Counted from the stretch's first letter, positions 25,374 through 35,541 are shown. The stretch is DNA of 64,000 nucleotides from Gammaproteobacteria bacterium (GCA_014075255.1 CP046178.1:893616-957615); one strand, 5' to 3'. Notes: generated from the sequence alone by a model not told the origin. A program made the numbers and translations.

Positions 25374-26678
25374 ATGAAGCCCTCAAGAATTACGATTTGG
25401 TTTATTGCCTTTTGGGTAGCGCTAGGCCTGCTTGCAGCTTTCTTCCCGCAATTAAAAATACTATGGGAATTATTTGGTATTGGCTTTCTGATGATATTGT
25501 TAATTGATGCATTCGCTGTCTTTAAAAAACCAAACATTAATATTCACCATCAGGTTAATCACAACCTGCCAATTTATAGTTGGAGCAGTATTAAACAAAT
25601 AATCCGTAATCAATCAGCAGATAATTTACACCTACTAGTACACGACCACTACCCTGTTGGTTTTAAGATCGAAAGCCTACCTGAAGCATTTACGCTTGCG
25701 CCAAATGATAGTGTTGAGCTGCAATATAGAATTAAACCGCTCGCTCGTGGCGACTTCAGTTTTAGCGGCACAGATATTTTAAGGCGCTCCCCTTGGCATT
25801 TATGGTTACGTAAGTTCTTTTATGAAAATGAAAAAAATGTAAGGGTATTTCCAGACTTTGCCTCTATTAGTAAATATATTTTGCTGGCTACTGATAACCG
25901 ACTAAGCCAGTTAGGTATCAAAAAAAGACAGCGTAGAGGCGAAGGAAATGATTTTCACCAGCTACGTGAATACCATATTGGTGATAGTTTGAAACAAATT
26001 GATTGGAAAGCCAGCTCTCGCTTAAACAAACTTATTTCTAAAGAGTATCAAGACGAACGCGACCAACAAGTTGTTTTTTTACTGGATTGTGGTCGACGTA
26101 TGCGCCACGCAGACGAAAAATATACTCACTTAGATCAAGCTATCAACTCTATGTTGCTACTAGCCTACGTTGCAATACAACAAGGTGATGCTGTAGGTTT
26201 TAAGTCTTTCGCAGGTGATGAACGTTGGGTGCCTCCCAAAAAAGGACCTAATGTAGTAAATAACTTACTACACAAAACCTATGACCTTCCTTCTACTTTA
26301 TACTCTGCTGACTATCTAATAGTTGCAGAAGAAATTCTCCGCTTGCAACGACGACGGTCTCTAATTATTTTTGTTACCAATACCCGTGATGACGATTACG
26401 ATAACTTAGTTTCAGCCATTCGCTTATTAAGCACACGTCATTTAGTAATTCTTGCCGACTTACGTGAAGAATCGCTAAACGAATTTCAAAAACAATCTGT
26501 AACTGACTTAGACAGCGCACTACAATTTCATGCTACCGAGCAATTTCTCCACCAACGTCAAGAAAATCACCGCAAGCTTAGACATTTAGGTGTAATTTGC
26601 CTTGATGTGTCTGCCGAGCAATTACCTACTCATTTAGTCAATGAGTACCTAAACATTAAGCGCTCAAGTAAGCTTTAA
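25374..26678 (+). CDS. DUF58 (VWA-like) protein
   Basis: 434 residues. Two N-terminal membrane segments, then the DUF58 signature GEGNDFHQLREYHIGDSLKQIDWKAS (split here at the end of the motif) and a VWA-like fold with VVFLLDCGRRM. It is the standard MoxR partner and closes the cluster. Likely a membrane-attached adaptor that presents substrates to MoxR; not proven for this family branch. Confidence 0.92.
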   Translation: MKPSRITIWFIAFWVALGLLAAFFPQLKILWELFGIGFLMILLIDAFAVFKKPNINIHHQVNHNLPIYSWSSIKQIIRNQSADNLHLLVHDHYPVGFKIESLPEAFTLAPNDSVELQYRIKPLARGDFSFSGTDILRRSPWHLWLRKFFYENEKNVRVFPDFASISKYILLATDNRLSQLGIKKRQRRGEGNDFHQLREYHIGDSLKQIDWKASSRLNKLISKEYQDERDQQVVFLLDCGRRMRHADEKYTHLDQAINSMLLLAYVAIQQGDAVGFKSFAGDERWVPPKKGPNVVNNLLHKTYDLPSTLYSADYLIVAEEILRLQRRRSLIIFVTNTRDDDYDNLVSAIRLLSTRHLVILADLREESLNEFQKQSVTDLDSALQFHATEQFLHQRQENHRKLRHLGVICLDVSAEQLPTHLVNEYLNIKRSSKL

Positions 26679-26704
26679 ACTCAAATCATATATTCAGAAG
26701 TAAT

Positions 26705-27493
26705 CTAATCAGTATAAATTGCTCTATAGGCAGTATAAAAAGCCGCCATACCCATCGGCAGCAACACTAACCAGCCTAAGAAAAACGGTATTGATGCAAT
26801 AAATGCTAAAACAAGCATCACTATGCTAAATATCAAAAATGGCAGAATATTTTTCAAACAACCCATGAAACTCATTTTCAGAGATTCTATAAGTGGAACA
26901 CCGCCAAGTGAGATGAGCGCCGGCGCAAACCAAAACATCATGGCAACTGGAATCATTAGCAAAAGAGCCACTAAAACAGCTAACATTATTCCAGAATTAA
27001 ATATTGCAGCAGGATCAATCGATTCAGGGTTTGCTAATGCACCTAACCCACCCATACCACTAAACATGAACGCACCAATAATCACTACTAAAAGAATTAT
27101 TACCCCAAGATAGATTGCTCCCAAACCGATCAGGGAACCCGTGTTGCTCTTAAAACCTGCAAATAAATGACCAATTTCAAGATTATCACCGCGTTCTAGT
27201 GCTGCACAGCCGATCATAAATCCAGCCATGAATACTGCATATAATAGTGACATCGCTAGCCCACCAATAATAGGAACAAACTGAACTACAATATTTAACA
27301 CAAACCACAATATAATTAGAACAATCCATATCAATGGACTCATTTTAAATAAATTAAAAGCATCTTTTATCCAGCTAAGACCTGACATGGCAGGTAAAGA
27401 CTTTATTCCGGTAACGGCTAATTCAACATCAGACCCCTTTCTTCCCTCTGTTAAATTTGCATCAGGCGCTTGATACGGATTTTGTTCAGACAT
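26705..27493 (-). CDS. BPSS1780-family membrane protein
   Basis: 262 residues. N-terminal NPYQAPDANL motif, then six hydrophobic segments with Gly/Leu-rich helices; the paired-helix layout and QAP motif are typical of this family. Function unknown. Convergent with the DUF58 gene. Confidence 0.8.
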   Translation of the reverse strand: MSEQNPYQAPDANLTEGRKGSDVELAVTGIKSLPAMSGLSWIKDAFNLFKMSPLIWIVLIILWFVLNIVVQFVPIIGGLAMSLLYAVFMAGFMIGCAALERGDNLEIGHLFAGFKSNTGSLIGLGAIYLGVIILLVVIIGAFMFSGMGGLGALANPESIDPAAIFNSGIMLAVLVALLLMIPVAMMFWFAPALISLGGVPLIESLKMSFMGCLKNILPFLIFSIVMLVLAFIASIPFFLGWLVLLPMGMAAFYTAYRAIYTD

Positions 27494-27682
27494 ATGACAC
27501 TCCCTTTGTATTATGGATTACTGTTATTTAAGAATAATGTATATATGCAACTATTCAAAGGCTGCCTGACTATATTTATAATTCTAGATGAACCATCTAT
27601 ACTGCTAGTTAGTCCAATATAGCAATCATTCTATTTGCCTTCTAAAATCATCACTTATAACTAACAGTTAAAGGACCACTCC

Positions 27683-28426
27683 ATGACGATGCGATACCAA
27701 TTAGTGTTTACTTGCCTACTCCTCAGCTGTGCAAGCCTAACTTGGAGTCAAGATATAGAGTTTAAAAGTGGCAATAAACAAGTAGCCTTAGTAGAACTGT
27801 ATACCTCACAAGGCTGTAGTAGCTGTCCGCCTGCCGACGAATGGCTAGGTAATCTTAAAAACAAACCTGGCTTATGGAGTGAATTTGTCCCTGTCGCCTT
27901 TCATGTGGATTATTGGGATTTCTTAGGCTGGAAAGATAGTTTCTCAAAAAAAGAATATTCCGATAGACAACGTTTGCACAGAAGACAGGGCAATGTAAAA
28001 GTGGTTTACACCCCTGGCTTTTTTCTTAATGGAGAAGAATGGAAACGAAAGTTTGGACGAAAAACACCTTCTTTAAGTAATGACGCCACAGGCAATTTAG
28101 CAGCCACTTTAAGCGGCAATATCCTCAAGGTAAATTATGAATTTCATGAGTCAATTAGTCCTGCGACATTAAATGTTGGAATATTAGGCTTCGGTTATCA
28201 ATCTCAAATTCAAGCTGGTGAAAATTATAATCGTGTACTACAAGAAGATTTTGTACTTCTTTCACACTCTGAATATATAAGCTCTAACCATAAATGGGAA
28301 ATCAAACTACCTGACAAAGTTAGTCCGAAAGCAAAAAGATATGGCTTAGCCATTTGGATCAGCGATGGAACTGACTTAAAGCCTTTACAAGCAACAGGCG
28401 GGTGGTTACCTGAAAGCTATTATTAA
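27683..28426 (+). CDS. DUF1223 thioredoxin-like secreted protein
   Basis: 247 residues with a signal peptide (about 1-22). VELYTSQGCSSCPPADEWL carries a thioredoxin-type C-x-x-C, followed by FHVDYWDFLGWKDSFS and VYTPGFFLNGEEW, all DUF1223 hallmarks. Probably a periplasmic thiol-disulfide protein. ATG preceded by AAAGGA. Confidence 0.88.
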   Translation: MTMRYQLVFTCLLLSCASLTWSQDIEFKSGNKQVALVELYTSQGCSSCPPADEWLGNLKNKPGLWSEFVPVAFHVDYWDFLGWKDSFSKKEYSDRQRLHRRQGNVKVVYTPGFFLNGEEWKRKFGRKTPSLSNDATGNLAATLSGNILKVNYEFHESISPATLNVGILGFGYQSQIQAGENYNRVLQEDFVLLSHSEYISSNHKWEIKLPDKVSPKAKRYGLAIWISDGTDLKPLQATGGWLPESYY

Positions 28427-28437
28427 TAGAGCACATT

Positions 28438-28671
28438 TTAGTAATGTGGAGGAACCTCATCCCCCGCACTTGCATCAGGCAGGCTTGAAACAATTTCTTT
28501 ATACTGTTCTTTCAATTGATTACTAAGCACAGTTAATTCATCAATCTTCTTTTGCTGATTAACAACATGAGAATTAAGCTCTTGCAACAAGTCTTCTTGA
28601 AAAGATAGTTTTGTTTCTAACTCTACTATTCGCTCTTCTAGAATATTTTCAGGCTTATCTTTTGACATCAC
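28438..28671 (-). CDS. slyX: SlyX-like coiled-coil protein
   Basis: 77 residues, nearly all coiled coil (EERIVELETKLSFQEDLLQELN), ending in the SlyX tail DEVPPHY. Function in E. coli is unclear. It follows the kinase gene by 2 bp in an apparent operon. Confidence 0.9.
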   Translation of the reverse strand: MMSKDKPENILEERIVELETKLSFQEDLLQELNSHVVNQQKKIDELTVLSNQLKEQYKEIVSSLPDASAGDEVPPHY

Positions 28672-28673
28672 TA

Positions 28674-29702
28674 TTATCCAAATAATTGTATAGCAGGCTC
28701 ATTTAGCTCACCTAATTGTTCTCGTAAATCAAGAATATGTTGCTCCCAATACTGAGTGGTATTAAACCAGGGAAAAGCACGAGGAAAAGCAGGGTCATCC
28801 CATCGCTTTGCCAGCCATGCGCTAAAATACATTATCCGCAGCGTTCTTAACGATTCTACATATTTGATTTGCTGCAAAGGAAATTCCGAGAATTCATTAT
28901 AGCCTTCTACGACCTCATTTAGTTGCGCAGTTTGCCTTGCCCGATCACCTGAAAGTAACATCCATATATCTTGTATTGCCGGTGCCATTCTAGAGTCATC
29001 GAAATCAATAAAATGTGGAGCATCATCACGCCATAGAATATTACCTACATGGCAATCACCATGAACACGAATATATTCCGCATCCTCACCATCAATATAG
29101 ATAGTATCAATTATTTTTAAGATTTCATTTACAACAGCATCATAAGATTCCCGAATATGGCCAGGCATAAATTTATCTTTAATTAATGCGGCACTCTCAT
29201 GACCATAATGTTTACAACTTATAGAAGGACGTTTCTGAAATGCCTGCACAGCACCTACAGTATGCATACGCCCTAAGAACCGACCCATAATAAACAAATT
29301 ATCTAAATTATCTAACTCAGGCGCATGACCGCCCTTTCGTGAATACAAAGCTAGTCGAAAATCACCATACTTAAATAAAGTTTCAGAATTTTTTACTAAA
29401 GGGGGTACAACAGGAAGATCTTGTTCGACTAATTCTGCGCATAACTGATGCTCTTCTAGAATCTGTGCATCAGTCCAACGCTCAGGTCGATAAAACTTGG
29501 CAATTATAGGCTCATCATCCTCTATACCTACTTGGTAAACACGATTCTCATAGCTGTTCAATGCCAGAATTCTGCCATCACTAACATAATCGTGCTGATC
29601 TACTGCATTTAGTACAAAACTGGGAGTAAGTGCATCAAATGGATGATTTTTAACACTCTCACCTTCAGATGATTCTTTGTCTTCAGGAAAAGAATTACTC
29701 AT
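28674..29702 (-). CDS. srkA: SrkA/YihE-like stress-response kinase
   Basis: 342 residues. Choline-kinase-like fold: YENRVYQVGIEDDEPIIAKFYRPERW (ATP-site Lys), RVHGDCHVGNILWRDD (catalytic loop) and HFIDFDDSRMAPAIQDIW (metal-binding Asp). SrkA phosphorylates proteins and counters Cpx-linked stress death. Co-directional with slyX. Confidence 0.93.
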   Translation of the reverse strand: MSNSFPEDKESSEGESVKNHPFDALTPSFVLNAVDQHDYVSDGRILALNSYENRVYQVGIEDDEPIIAKFYRPERWTDAQILEEHQLCAELVEQDLPVVPPLVKNSETLFKYGDFRLALYSRKGGHAPELDNLDNLFIMGRFLGRMHTVGAVQAFQKRPSISCKHYGHESAALIKDKFMPGHIRESYDAVVNEILKIIDTIYIDGEDAEYIRVHGDCHVGNILWRDDAPHFIDFDDSRMAPAIQDIWMLLSGDRARQTAQLNEVVEGYNEFSEFPLQQIKYVESLRTLRIMYFSAWLAKRWDDPAFPRAFPWFNTTQYWEQHILDLREQLGELNEPAIQLFG

Positions 29703-29759
29703 ATGCCTACGTTAGCTGATTATTGAGATTCACGCTAACTAAATACTTATCTTAAATGT

Positions 29760-30134
29760 CTAAGTCAGCAATGCATGCAAATGCTCCTGGATGTTTTTAT
29801 CACCCGCAAGCCACTTCTTAACAACATCATGACCTGCTAGCAGACATTCTCTCCCATATTCCTTTTTACTAAATTCATCTCGAGTGCGATTTACAATAGT
29901 TCTGCCCTGCTCAGCACTCAAACCTCCGCCCATTAAATAACGCAAGTATATATCGTCTTCGTGAACCTCTACATCCGCAGACAATTCTTTAATTAAACTA
30001 TAGGTAAAAACAGATATCATCTTTCGCACATCTCTTGTCTTTTCTTGTGCAGGAATTGGTAGATTTTGGGTAGCCACCTGTAAAATATCATGTGTTTTGC
30101 TACATAGCTCTTCTAAAAGATGTATTTCAGCCAT
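29760..30134 (-). CDS. Small alpha-helical protein, unknown
   Basis: 124 residues, predicted mostly helical, acidic (ELSADVEVHEDDIYLRYLMGGG), no signal or membrane segment. Located 5 bp after rapA. Not recognised. Its constant proximity to rapA would suggest a partner role if conserved in relatives. Confidence 0.65.
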   Translation of the reverse strand: MAEIHLLEELCSKTHDILQVATQNLPIPAQEKTRDVRKMISVFTYSLIKELSADVEVHEDDIYLRYLMGGGLSAEQGRTIVNRTRDEFSKKEYGRECLLAGHDVVKKWLAGDKNIQEHLHALLT

Positions 30135-30139
30135 TTTAG

Positions 30140-33043
30140 TTAACGTCGAGAAATTGCTACTCGAATTGCATCTAACCTTAACTGTGCATGTTGCATATAC
30201 TCTTCAACCTGAACAGTAATTGATTCTAAATATTCAATTTCTTCTTGGCGTATATTTGGATTTACTTTTGATAGTGAAATTAAGCGCTCTAACTCAGCAG
30301 CTTGTTGTACTTTCATCGTATCGGTTGCTTGCTTAATCACTTCTTCCATCTCTACTTCGGCAATACCATTTGCATGTTCGATCAACTCAGTAATTTGCGC
30401 ACGAGTATGCTTAATAATACTTTGTGCAACATTTTTCTTAACACGCTCTGCCTTATGATCCATATGTTCAGAAGTTAATACTGCACCTAAATCATTATGA
30501 TTATGGTCAATCAATACACGGATAATCGCTTTTGAAAAATAATTGTCTAGTCTTAATATTTTTGGTGCGGCACAATGAATAGTAAAAATGCATTCTAGTA
30601 ATACTGTACTCGGCTTCAGTGCTTGTAACTTGAGAGTACACAAAGTTACATTTCCAAACTCCCCAGAAAGTATCATATCCATACTACCCGTAACCATGGG
30701 ATGCTCCCAAGTATGAAACTGCATGTCTTCTCGCACTAAAGCTTTAGCTCGATCGTAACATGCAGTTAATCCATCTTCTGGCAAACATGGGAAACTGTGC
30801 TCATGCATATGGTCGCCTGGTTGTAATACAACACTATGCAAACTATGATATTGCTGATCCACTCCAAACTGATCACATACACGCTCCATATAATCAGCTA
30901 ACTCCATTTGCTCGGTTGAAGTCAAAATATCTTGCACTACCTCAGCCGCTTGATTTGGATTGCATGAATTAAGTTCTAACAAACGATCTCTACCTTGCTG
31001 TAAAGCTTGCTGCATTTCATTAGTTTTAGTTTTTGTGTCCTGAGCTAATTGCTCAAAATCTTCATTATCTTTCTGATTTATTAAGCATTCTTGCAAACGA
31101 TCAGAAAATAATGGGTACACCGCTTGCCCTATTGAACATACCTGACGAAATGCATTCAATCCTTCATCATACCAACGCATTAATTTTTCTTGCGCACTAT
31201 TCTTATAGCAAGGCACATGAATTTGAACCGTATGTAACTGTCCAATTCGATCTAAACGTCCGATACGTTGCTCCAATAAATCCGCATTTAATGGCAGGTC
31301 AAACAATATCAAATGATGCGCGAATTGAAAGTTTCTTCCTTCACTTCCAATTTCAGAACAAATGAGTACTTGCGCACCCTCTTCCTCATCTGCGAAATAC
31401 GCAGCGGCACGATCTCTAGCGATCAGATCTAATCCCTCATGAAACACTGCTGAGCGTATCGCATGTTGTTGATTTAAATAATCCTCTAATTGACTTGCTG
31501 TGTTCGCCAATGCACAGATCACTAAAATTTTTTCGTTGCGATTTTCTAGTAACCATTTTGACAACCATTCAACACGAGCATCTAAATTTAACCAGTTTTC
31601 ACCTAAGCGAGTCTCAGTACGTAAATGAGAAGCAACGAGATCTGTAGTTGACTCATCTTCATTGGTTTCTTGCATACTGACTATTACGTCTAATGCCTCT
31701 TGAGAGGTTTCCAAAAGATGCTGATGTAATTCACGCTGTGGGAAACCCTCCACTGCATCACGTGTATTTCTAAACAATACTCGCCCTGTGCCATGTCGAT
31801 CCAATATAGTTTGAATCAATTCATCTATAGCTTTTCTTGGTGAATGATTTGGATTTTGTAATGCAGTTTTAAAATTCGCAGTGACTTCATTACCTAATAA
31901 TGCAGAAATTTCATCTAATAAACTTGCATTTTTTCGAAGCTGCTCAGTTGCATCATCAGTAAGTAATTTTTGTACAAGCTCATTAACTGGCTGATAGCTT
32001 GTTTCTTCTTGCCTATATTTTTTCAGATCGTGATACCTATCAGGATCTAACAAACGCAATCTTGCAAAGTGACCATCAACTCCAAGCTGCTCAGGAGTTG
32101 CGGTTAACAATAGTAACCCAGCAACATTTCGCGCTAATGCTTCAATACATTCATATGCATTGCTTACATTATCTTCAGACCATGTTAGATGATGCGCTTC
32201 ATCTACAATTAATAGATCCCAATCTACCGCTAATGACTGTTCAAAGCGTTCGCTGTTATCGGTTAAGAATGATAATGAACACAACACACATTGTGCAGTT
32301 TCAAAAGGGTTCCCAGGTTCTGCTTCGTCTAATGCATGGCAACGCTCTTCATCCAAAATAGTGAATTGCAGATTAAAACGACGTGACATCTCAACTAGCC
32401 ATTGATGCACCAAACTGTCTGGTACTACAACCAAAACTCGACTGGCTGCACCAGTAATAAGTTGCTGATGCAAGATCAAACCTGCTTCTATGGTTTTTCC
32501 AAGTCCTACTTCGTCAGCGAGCAATACTCTAGGTGCATATCGTTTTGCAACTTGTGAAGCAATATAAAGCTGATGTGGAAGTAGCTGTACTCGCGGACCA
32601 AGCAAACCATAGCTTGGAGACTTTTGTAAACGATGTTGATGATGTAAAGTTTCTACACGCAATGAAAAATTTTTAACCTTATCAACCTGACCAGCAAATA
32701 AGCGATCTTGTGGCCGGCTAAATTGCACAAAACTTTCAAGATCTATTTCTTCAAGACTGTGTTGATTACCTTCTTCATCTAAACCTTGGTAAATCAAGTA
32801 ACCGCCCTGTTCGATTACTTCAGCAATTGCAAAACTCACACCATCTGCATTGCTGACTTTTTCACCCACCGTGTAATGCACTCGACTTAAAGGAGCATTG
32901 CTTATTGCATAGGTTCTTCGTTCACCAACAGCGGGGAAACTAACGGTTACACGACGATTAGCAGTATCTACGACTATTCCAAGACCGAGCTCAGACTCTG
33001 TGTTACTTACCCACCTTTGACCAGGTACAAACTGAATATCCAT
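30140..33043 (-). CDS. rapA: RNA polymerase-associated ATPase RapA
   Basis: 967 residues, full RapA length. Tudor-like N-terminus (FVPGQRWVSNTESELGLGIV), SWI2/SNF2 helicase with Walker A DEVGLGKTIEAGLIL, Walker B IVDEAHHLTW and motif VI RIGRLDRIGQ, then a C-terminal RapA domain. It recycles RNA polymerase after transcription. Good start at 33043 (MDIQFVPGQRW). Confidence 0.97.
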   Translation of the reverse strand: MDIQFVPGQRWVSNTESELGLGIVVDTANRRVTVSFPAVGERRTYAISNAPLSRVHYTVGEKVSNADGVSFAIAEVIEQGGYLIYQGLDEEGNQHSLEEIDLESFVQFSRPQDRLFAGQVDKVKNFSLRVETLHHQHRLQKSPSYGLLGPRVQLLPHQLYIASQVAKRYAPRVLLADEVGLGKTIEAGLILHQQLITGAASRVLVVVPDSLVHQWLVEMSRRFNLQFTILDEERCHALDEAEPGNPFETAQCVLCSLSFLTDNSERFEQSLAVDWDLLIVDEAHHLTWSEDNVSNAYECIEALARNVAGLLLLTATPEQLGVDGHFARLRLLDPDRYHDLKKYRQEETSYQPVNELVQKLLTDDATEQLRKNASLLDEISALLGNEVTANFKTALQNPNHSPRKAIDELIQTILDRHGTGRVLFRNTRDAVEGFPQRELHQHLLETSQEALDVIVSMQETNEDESTTDLVASHLRTETRLGENWLNLDARVEWLSKWLLENRNEKILVICALANTASQLEDYLNQQHAIRSAVFHEGLDLIARDRAAAYFADEEEGAQVLICSEIGSEGRNFQFAHHLILFDLPLNADLLEQRIGRLDRIGQLHTVQIHVPCYKNSAQEKLMRWYDEGLNAFRQVCSIGQAVYPLFSDRLQECLINQKDNEDFEQLAQDTKTKTNEMQQALQQGRDRLLELNSCNPNQAAEVVQDILTSTEQMELADYMERVCDQFGVDQQYHSLHSVVLQPGDHMHEHSFPCLPEDGLTACYDRAKALVREDMQFHTWEHPMVTGSMDMILSGEFGNVTLCTLKLQALKPSTVLLECIFTIHCAAPKILRLDNYFSKAIIRVLIDHNHNDLGAVLTSEHMDHKAERVKKNVAQSIIKHTRAQITELIEHANGIAEVEMEEVIKQATDTMKVQQAAELERLISLSKVNPNIRQEEIEYLESITVQVEEYMQHAQLRLDAIRVAISRR

Positions 33044-33227
33044 TTACGCCTTAAATATTATGAATAATCCTATAAAAGGATAAAGCAAACCAAAAAGAGA
33101 AATAACTCTCTCAGCTTAAAGTCGAATAGAACCTAAAGAGGTTTGGAAAGGCGATTTTAGAGTGTATTACGAGCCAGTAATACGTACCAAAAGGTATAAG
33201 GTGGTGAGACGAGAAGGCTGATTTAGC

Positions 33228-33392
33228 TTAATTTGATATGGCTTTATAAAACTGTTCTTCAGAAATTTCTTTGCGGTCAAAATAAAGTCTAAATATTTGC
33301 TTTGCACGTCTATCATTATCAACAATTCTCTTCAAAAAATTGCGCATTAATTTTGATCTGACGTCCGTAGGTAGAGGTATAGTGCTTGCCAT
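33228..33392 (-). CDS. 54-residue basic protein, unknown
   Basis: ATG at 33392 with GGAG 8-9 bp upstream, stop at 33228. The product begins MASTIPLPTDVRSKLMRNFL and is amphipathic, Arg/Lys-rich (RIVDNDRRAKQIFRLYFDR) and ends KAISN. The regular codon composition and ribosome site support a real small gene between rapA and the Cys-repeat protein gene. No family recognised. Confidence 0.55.
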   Translation of the reverse strand: MASTIPLPTDVRSKLMRNFLKRIVDNDRRAKQIFRLYFDRKEISEEQFYKAISN

Positions 33393-33558
33393 CACTCAAG
33401 CTCCATTTGAGTATATGTAGATGCTTTACGTTACCTTATATAGGCAAATCTTTAAGCCCTTGCCTGGGCTAAACGACAAAATTAACCGATCAAAAGAGGT
33501 AATCCAAGCTAGAGTCCCTTATTTTTAGCCAGATAAATAACTGTATTTTGCAAATACC

Positions 33559-34338
33559 CTAGTTATAGTTGCAAAAAATTGCCTTGGGAAATTTTTGACA
33601 AAAGCGTTGAGTAAAGTCCTTACAAGCATTACTGGATGGATCGTTTTGACATGCAGCTGCGATCTTAGCTTTTTTACACTTATATGCGTTAGGAAAAGTC
33701 CCGCAGAAATTATCAAACTTCTGTAACTGACTCTTACAATCCGTAGACTGAGGATCCTTTTTACATAAGCTTAAATATTTTGATAACAAACATTCTCTTG
33801 TATATGGATTTTGTTGGCAGAAAGCATGACCAGAAATCGCAGTTCGATTCGAAGCGGAATTTGTAACCGCAACAGTTTGCGTAGTCTGATTTTCAGGAGC
33901 CTCGATAATAGCTATTTCACCTTCTTCAGGCTCAAGCTCGATAACCTCTAAATCTCCATTACCCCGAACTTCTGACTCATTACTCACCATTACATCAGCA
34001 CTCATCTCGCCCTCAGGAACTACTACTACCTCTGGAACGTCAATCTGCACATTACCTTTGGTATTCGCAGCAGATTTAATCGGAACTTCTTGGTAGATTT
34101 CAGAACCGTCAGCAGTCTCAATCCTGCGATATTCCATAGCTTGTGGTCGAATTACCTCATGAGTTTGGCCATTTTCATCAACCACCACATCTACGGGTTG
34201 GCCTACAATAACGTTTTGAGAGGTACTAGTACTGGGCAAATCTTCTAGATATGCGTCTAAAAGGTCCGTCTCTTCTGCAATGGCCCATGTCGATACAACT
34301 AATAGAGATGAAATTAGAGAGATATATAGTTTTTTCAT
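33559..34338 (-). CDS. Secreted protein with five C-x8-C repeats
   Basis: 259 residues from the ATG at 34338 with AGGTGG upstream. Signal peptide (KKLYISLISSLLVVSTWAIA). The middle is acidic and Thr/Ser/Glu-rich, probably disordered. The C-terminal 90 residues have five units of C-x2-[NDF]-P-x4-C (CQQNPYTREC, CKKDPQSTDC, CGTFPNAYKC, CQNDPSSNAC, CQKFPKAIFC) separated by 7-10 residues. Each could be a disulfide-closed turn. Probably periplasmic or extracellular; function unknown. Confidence 0.8.
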   Translation of the reverse strand: MKKLYISLISSLLVVSTWAIAEETDLLDAYLEDLPSTSTSQNVIVGQPVDVVVDENGQTHEVIRPQAMEYRRIETADGSEIYQEVPIKSAANTKGNVQIDVPEVVVVPEGEMSADVMVSNESEVRGNGDLEVIELEPEEGEIAIIEAPENQTTQTVAVTNSASNRTAISGHAFCQQNPYTRECLLSKYLSLCKKDPQSTDCKSQLQKFDNFCGTFPNAYKCKKAKIAAACQNDPSSNACKDFTQRFCQKFPKAIFCNYN

Positions 34339-34752
34339 AGTCGCCACCTGCTTGGAAATATAAATACCTTACTAATTGTACCCTTTTTCTTGAGGATGCC
34401 GCAAATACATTCAAACCTAACTTAATCAGCTCAAATGCATCTTGTCATTAAGAGAATATGGCCAGAAAAATAAGCAAAGATTACATTCTATTTTCTTTAT
34501 AAAACATATCAAAATAATTGAATAAGTAACCGCTAAATATAGAAGATAATTTAATTGCCTACGCAAATTAATCACTTTATATAGCAATCTTACTGGGAGT
34601 CATAATAATTTAGTTAATTATAATCAATGCAGACGCCTATAAATTAAATTTAATAGCCGTATTTAAATCTATATATTGTATGTTTATCAACACTGTCAAT
34701 TCGTATCTTTATTGTTATTAGCGTAACTTCTTTTTCACGCAAGGAGTAAACT
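34339..34752. other. AT-rich divergent intergenic region
   Basis: About 410 bp, very AT-rich, between the Cys-repeat gene and the DsrC-like gene. Promoters for both must be here. No hairpin, RNA gene or convincing small ORF seen. Confidence 0.4.
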
Positions 34753-35094
34753 TTGTTTGTGAAATCTATAAAAGACAATGCAGAAAATACTTTTTTTCCA
34801 GAAAACTGGTCAGATGATAATGCAAAAAGCATCGCTTTATCTGAAGGGCTTAGGCTTTCCGCTGATCATTTAGATGTCCTACATGCCTTACAAGAATATT
34901 ACTCACGGCACGAAATAAATCAGATCAACATTCGTGAGCTGCACGATGCATTAAATGAGAAATTTCATCATAGTGGTGGAATGAAATATGTATATAGCTT
35001 ATTTCCAGGCGGTCCTATAGCTCAAGGCTGCCGATTAGCGGGACTGCAACCGCCAGCAGGTTCTGTAGACAAAGGGTTTGGTAGCGTAGTTTAA
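34753..35094 (+). CDS. DsrC/TusE-like protein lacking the last conserved cysteine
   Basis: 113 residues from a TTG start at 34753, chosen because AAGGAG (34741-34746) is 6 bp before it. The DsrC fold pattern is complete, with the C-terminal arm LFPGGPIAQGCRLAGLQPPAGSVDKG. Cys93 matches the inner cysteine of DsrC; the position 11 residues later, where the outer redox cysteine sits, is Ser104. It therefore cannot carry a trisulfide in the usual way. It may be a sulfur-relay variant or a regulator. No dsrAB or tusBCD genes are nearby. Confidence 0.85.
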   Translation: MFVKSIKDNAENTFFPENWSDDNAKSIALSEGLRLSADHLDVLHALQEYYSRHEINQINIRELHDALNEKFHHSGGMKYVYSLFPGGPIAQGCRLAGLQPPAGSVDKGFGSVV

Positions 35095-35112
35095 ATTCTA
35101 GAATAATTGAAA

Positions 35113-35430
35113 TTAAGCTTCATATAAATGCTTAATGCTATCGATTTCACCAATATCTACAACGCGAAATGTGCATGCTCGGTTATGCTTAAATATATTA
35201 GACTCGCAAAGAAGCTCGACAAAACCATCTTCTAATAAATATTTATCTGATTGAAAATACCATCTAGAAGCTGATAATGTATGTGCAGTTAGCCCGTGCT
35301 CTTTAGCAAAGTTCTCAACGAACTTATTTGCATCTTTCTTAATATTATAGGCCGAATGATCTAAAAAATGCTCAGTTTTAGCTTTATACATTAGACCAGA
35401 GCAGATACTTTTAACGCTATCAGTTTGCAT
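35113..35430 (-). CDS. Hypothetical protein
   Basis: 105 residues with a strong ribosome site (AGGAGG, 6 bp before the ATG). No signal or membrane segment; three cysteines (SICSGLM, ELLCESN, RACTFRV). Not recognised. Convergent with the DsrC-like gene, 18 bp apart. Confidence 0.65.
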   Translation of the reverse strand: MQTDSVKSICSGLMYKAKTEHFLDHSAYNIKKDANKFVENFAKEHGLTAHTLSASRWYFQSDKYLLEDGFVELLCESNIFKHNRACTFRVVDIGEIDSIKHLYEA

Positions 35431-35541
35431 GGAACGCCTCCTGAATTTCTACATTAATAGTAAGAATTATACGCCTATAATAATCTAATTATTAATCCGA
35501 ATAGCTGATGCCGCAAATAGAGATAATTAATTGCTTTCCGC

